Shown: piece by piece, positions 22,762-23,035 of the stretch
How the letters are laid out: each line of letters starts with the position of its first letter
Position numbering within the stretch: position 1 is the stretch's first letter
DNA from: SM23-78 sp041479965
GTDB taxonomy: Archaea; Nanobdellota; Nanobdellia; Woesearchaeales; SM23-78
Assembly (NCBI GenBank): GCA_041479965.1
Contig: JBGOZE010000015.1
Span: 1-23,035, forward strand
DNA length: 23,035 bases
Reading direction: 5' to 3'
Notes under the pieces: generated by a model
Told to the model about the DNA's origin: nothing
What the model saw: the letters and a program-made list of their open reading frames with translations, nothing else
Databases searched by the model: none
Program-made: the position numbers and the translations under genes

Positions 22762-23035
22762 ATGGGCAAGGTCCTGGAAAAAAAGAGGTTAAAGGAGTTC
22801 TTGAGAAAAGTAGCCAAGGGCAAGGAGTTCATTGCTCCTATCAAAAAGAATGCCTTGAGGTTTGAGGTTATCGGGGATTTGAACAAGAATTTCGATGACA
22901 TCTGCCTTGAAGGCAGGCCTCTGTTCCCTATAAAGAAATTCTTCTCTGCACCAAAACAAGACATCTTGAAGCTGAATCTGGCCGAAAAGAAAAAGCCTTT
23001 TGAAGAGGAGAATCTTAAAATCAAGTCCAGGATCA
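22762..23035 (+). CDS. Probable sulfhydrogenase beta subunit (group 3b [NiFe]-hydrogenase, HydB/AsrA-like), 5' part
   Basis: An open frame runs from the ATG at 22762 to the window end (91 codons, no stop). The translation begins MGKVLEKKRLKEFLRKVAKG and continues with EFIAPIKKNALRFEVI, then RPLFPIKKFFSAPKQDILKLN. The order K-x-x-L-x-x-F-L, then APxKx...RFE, then [LF]P-x-K-x-F-F-x-P-x-x-[ED]-x-[IL] is typical of the N-terminus of sulfhydrogenase beta/anaerobic sulfite reductase A proteins. In these proteins the iron-sulfur cysteines come later, outside this window. In group 3b enzymes this subunit passes electrons between the FAD/NADPH subunit and the hydrogenase pair. Context (hypC and maturation protease just upstream) agrees. 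An ATG at 22758 is out of frame and soon stops. Only the N-terminus is visible, so the family call is likely but not certain. Confidence 0.7.
   Translation, partial: MGKVLEKKRLKEFLRKVAKGKEFIAPIKKNALRFEVIGDLNKNFDDICLEGRPLFPIKKFFSAPKQDILKLNLAEKKKPFEEENLKIKSRI

Noticed and set aside
22731..23024. 97-aa open frame on the minus strand near the window end
   Set aside because: It is antisense to the open + strand frame from 22762, which has a TATA box and sulfhydrogenase-beta-like sequence.

Overview
The window looks like a chromosome segment of a DPANN archaeon, most likely in or near Woesearchaeota/Pacearchaeota. The evidence is archaeal promoter structure (AT-rich TATA boxes about 25-30 nt before several start codons, some giving leaderless mRNAs), strong GGAGGTGAT-type ribosome binding sites, archaeal pilin-like N-termini (K-[S/A/G]-Q-hydrophobic), and gene families I associate with DPANN genomes. 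The lineage is inferred from memory, not from a search. I see no tRNA, rRNA, CRISPR array, transposase or integrase. No gene-free stretch exceeds 170 bases.

Layout. (1) 3-383: the 3' end of a Memo-family gene (AmmeMemoRadiSam protein B). (2) 405-15303: a roughly 15-kb block of envelope genes, all on the + strand. It holds a 659-aa membrane-anchored protein, a 992-aa secreted cysteine-rich protein, a 2330-aa surface protein built from tandem cysteine-rich modules, and then four small or medium proteins, each with one N-terminal membrane segment (12544-15303). Most of these anchors resemble class III (type IV pilin-like) signal sequences. (3) 15427-18485: a two-gene ABC-2 exporter whose permease has a large external coiled coil. 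(4) 18607-20460: a membrane-anchored protein with three thioredoxin-fold domains (DsbA/GILT type) and a histidine-rich cytoplasmic N-terminus. (5) 20628-23035: a [NiFe]-hydrogenase locus. It contains hypC, an overlapping gene with a second divergent HypC-like domain, a HycI/HoxM-type maturation protease, and the first 91 codons of what looks like a sulfhydrogenase beta subunit. A DMT/EamA transporter gene lies on the opposite strand in the middle.

How the parts may work together. The envelope block makes very disulfide-rich extracellular proteins, and the thiol oxidoreductase downstream is a plausible catalyst of their folding. The ABC exporter between them could be part of the same envelope system, but that is proximity only. 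The hydrogenase locus is functionally separate. HypC-type chaperones deliver the Fe(CN)2CO group, the protease trims the large subunit after nickel insertion, and the partial gene would supply the iron-sulfur electron-transfer subunit of a cytoplasmic group 3b-like enzyme.

Most notable points: a four-module super-repeat of about 684 bp in the giant protein; a second HypC-like domain whose gene overlaps hypC at an in-phase A-AAA-AAG slippery heptamer in the correct frame for a -1 fusion; a perfect 9-bp hairpin that holds the ribosome binding site of the transporter gene; and thioredoxin-fold domains with CPYG/CQYG in place of CXXC.
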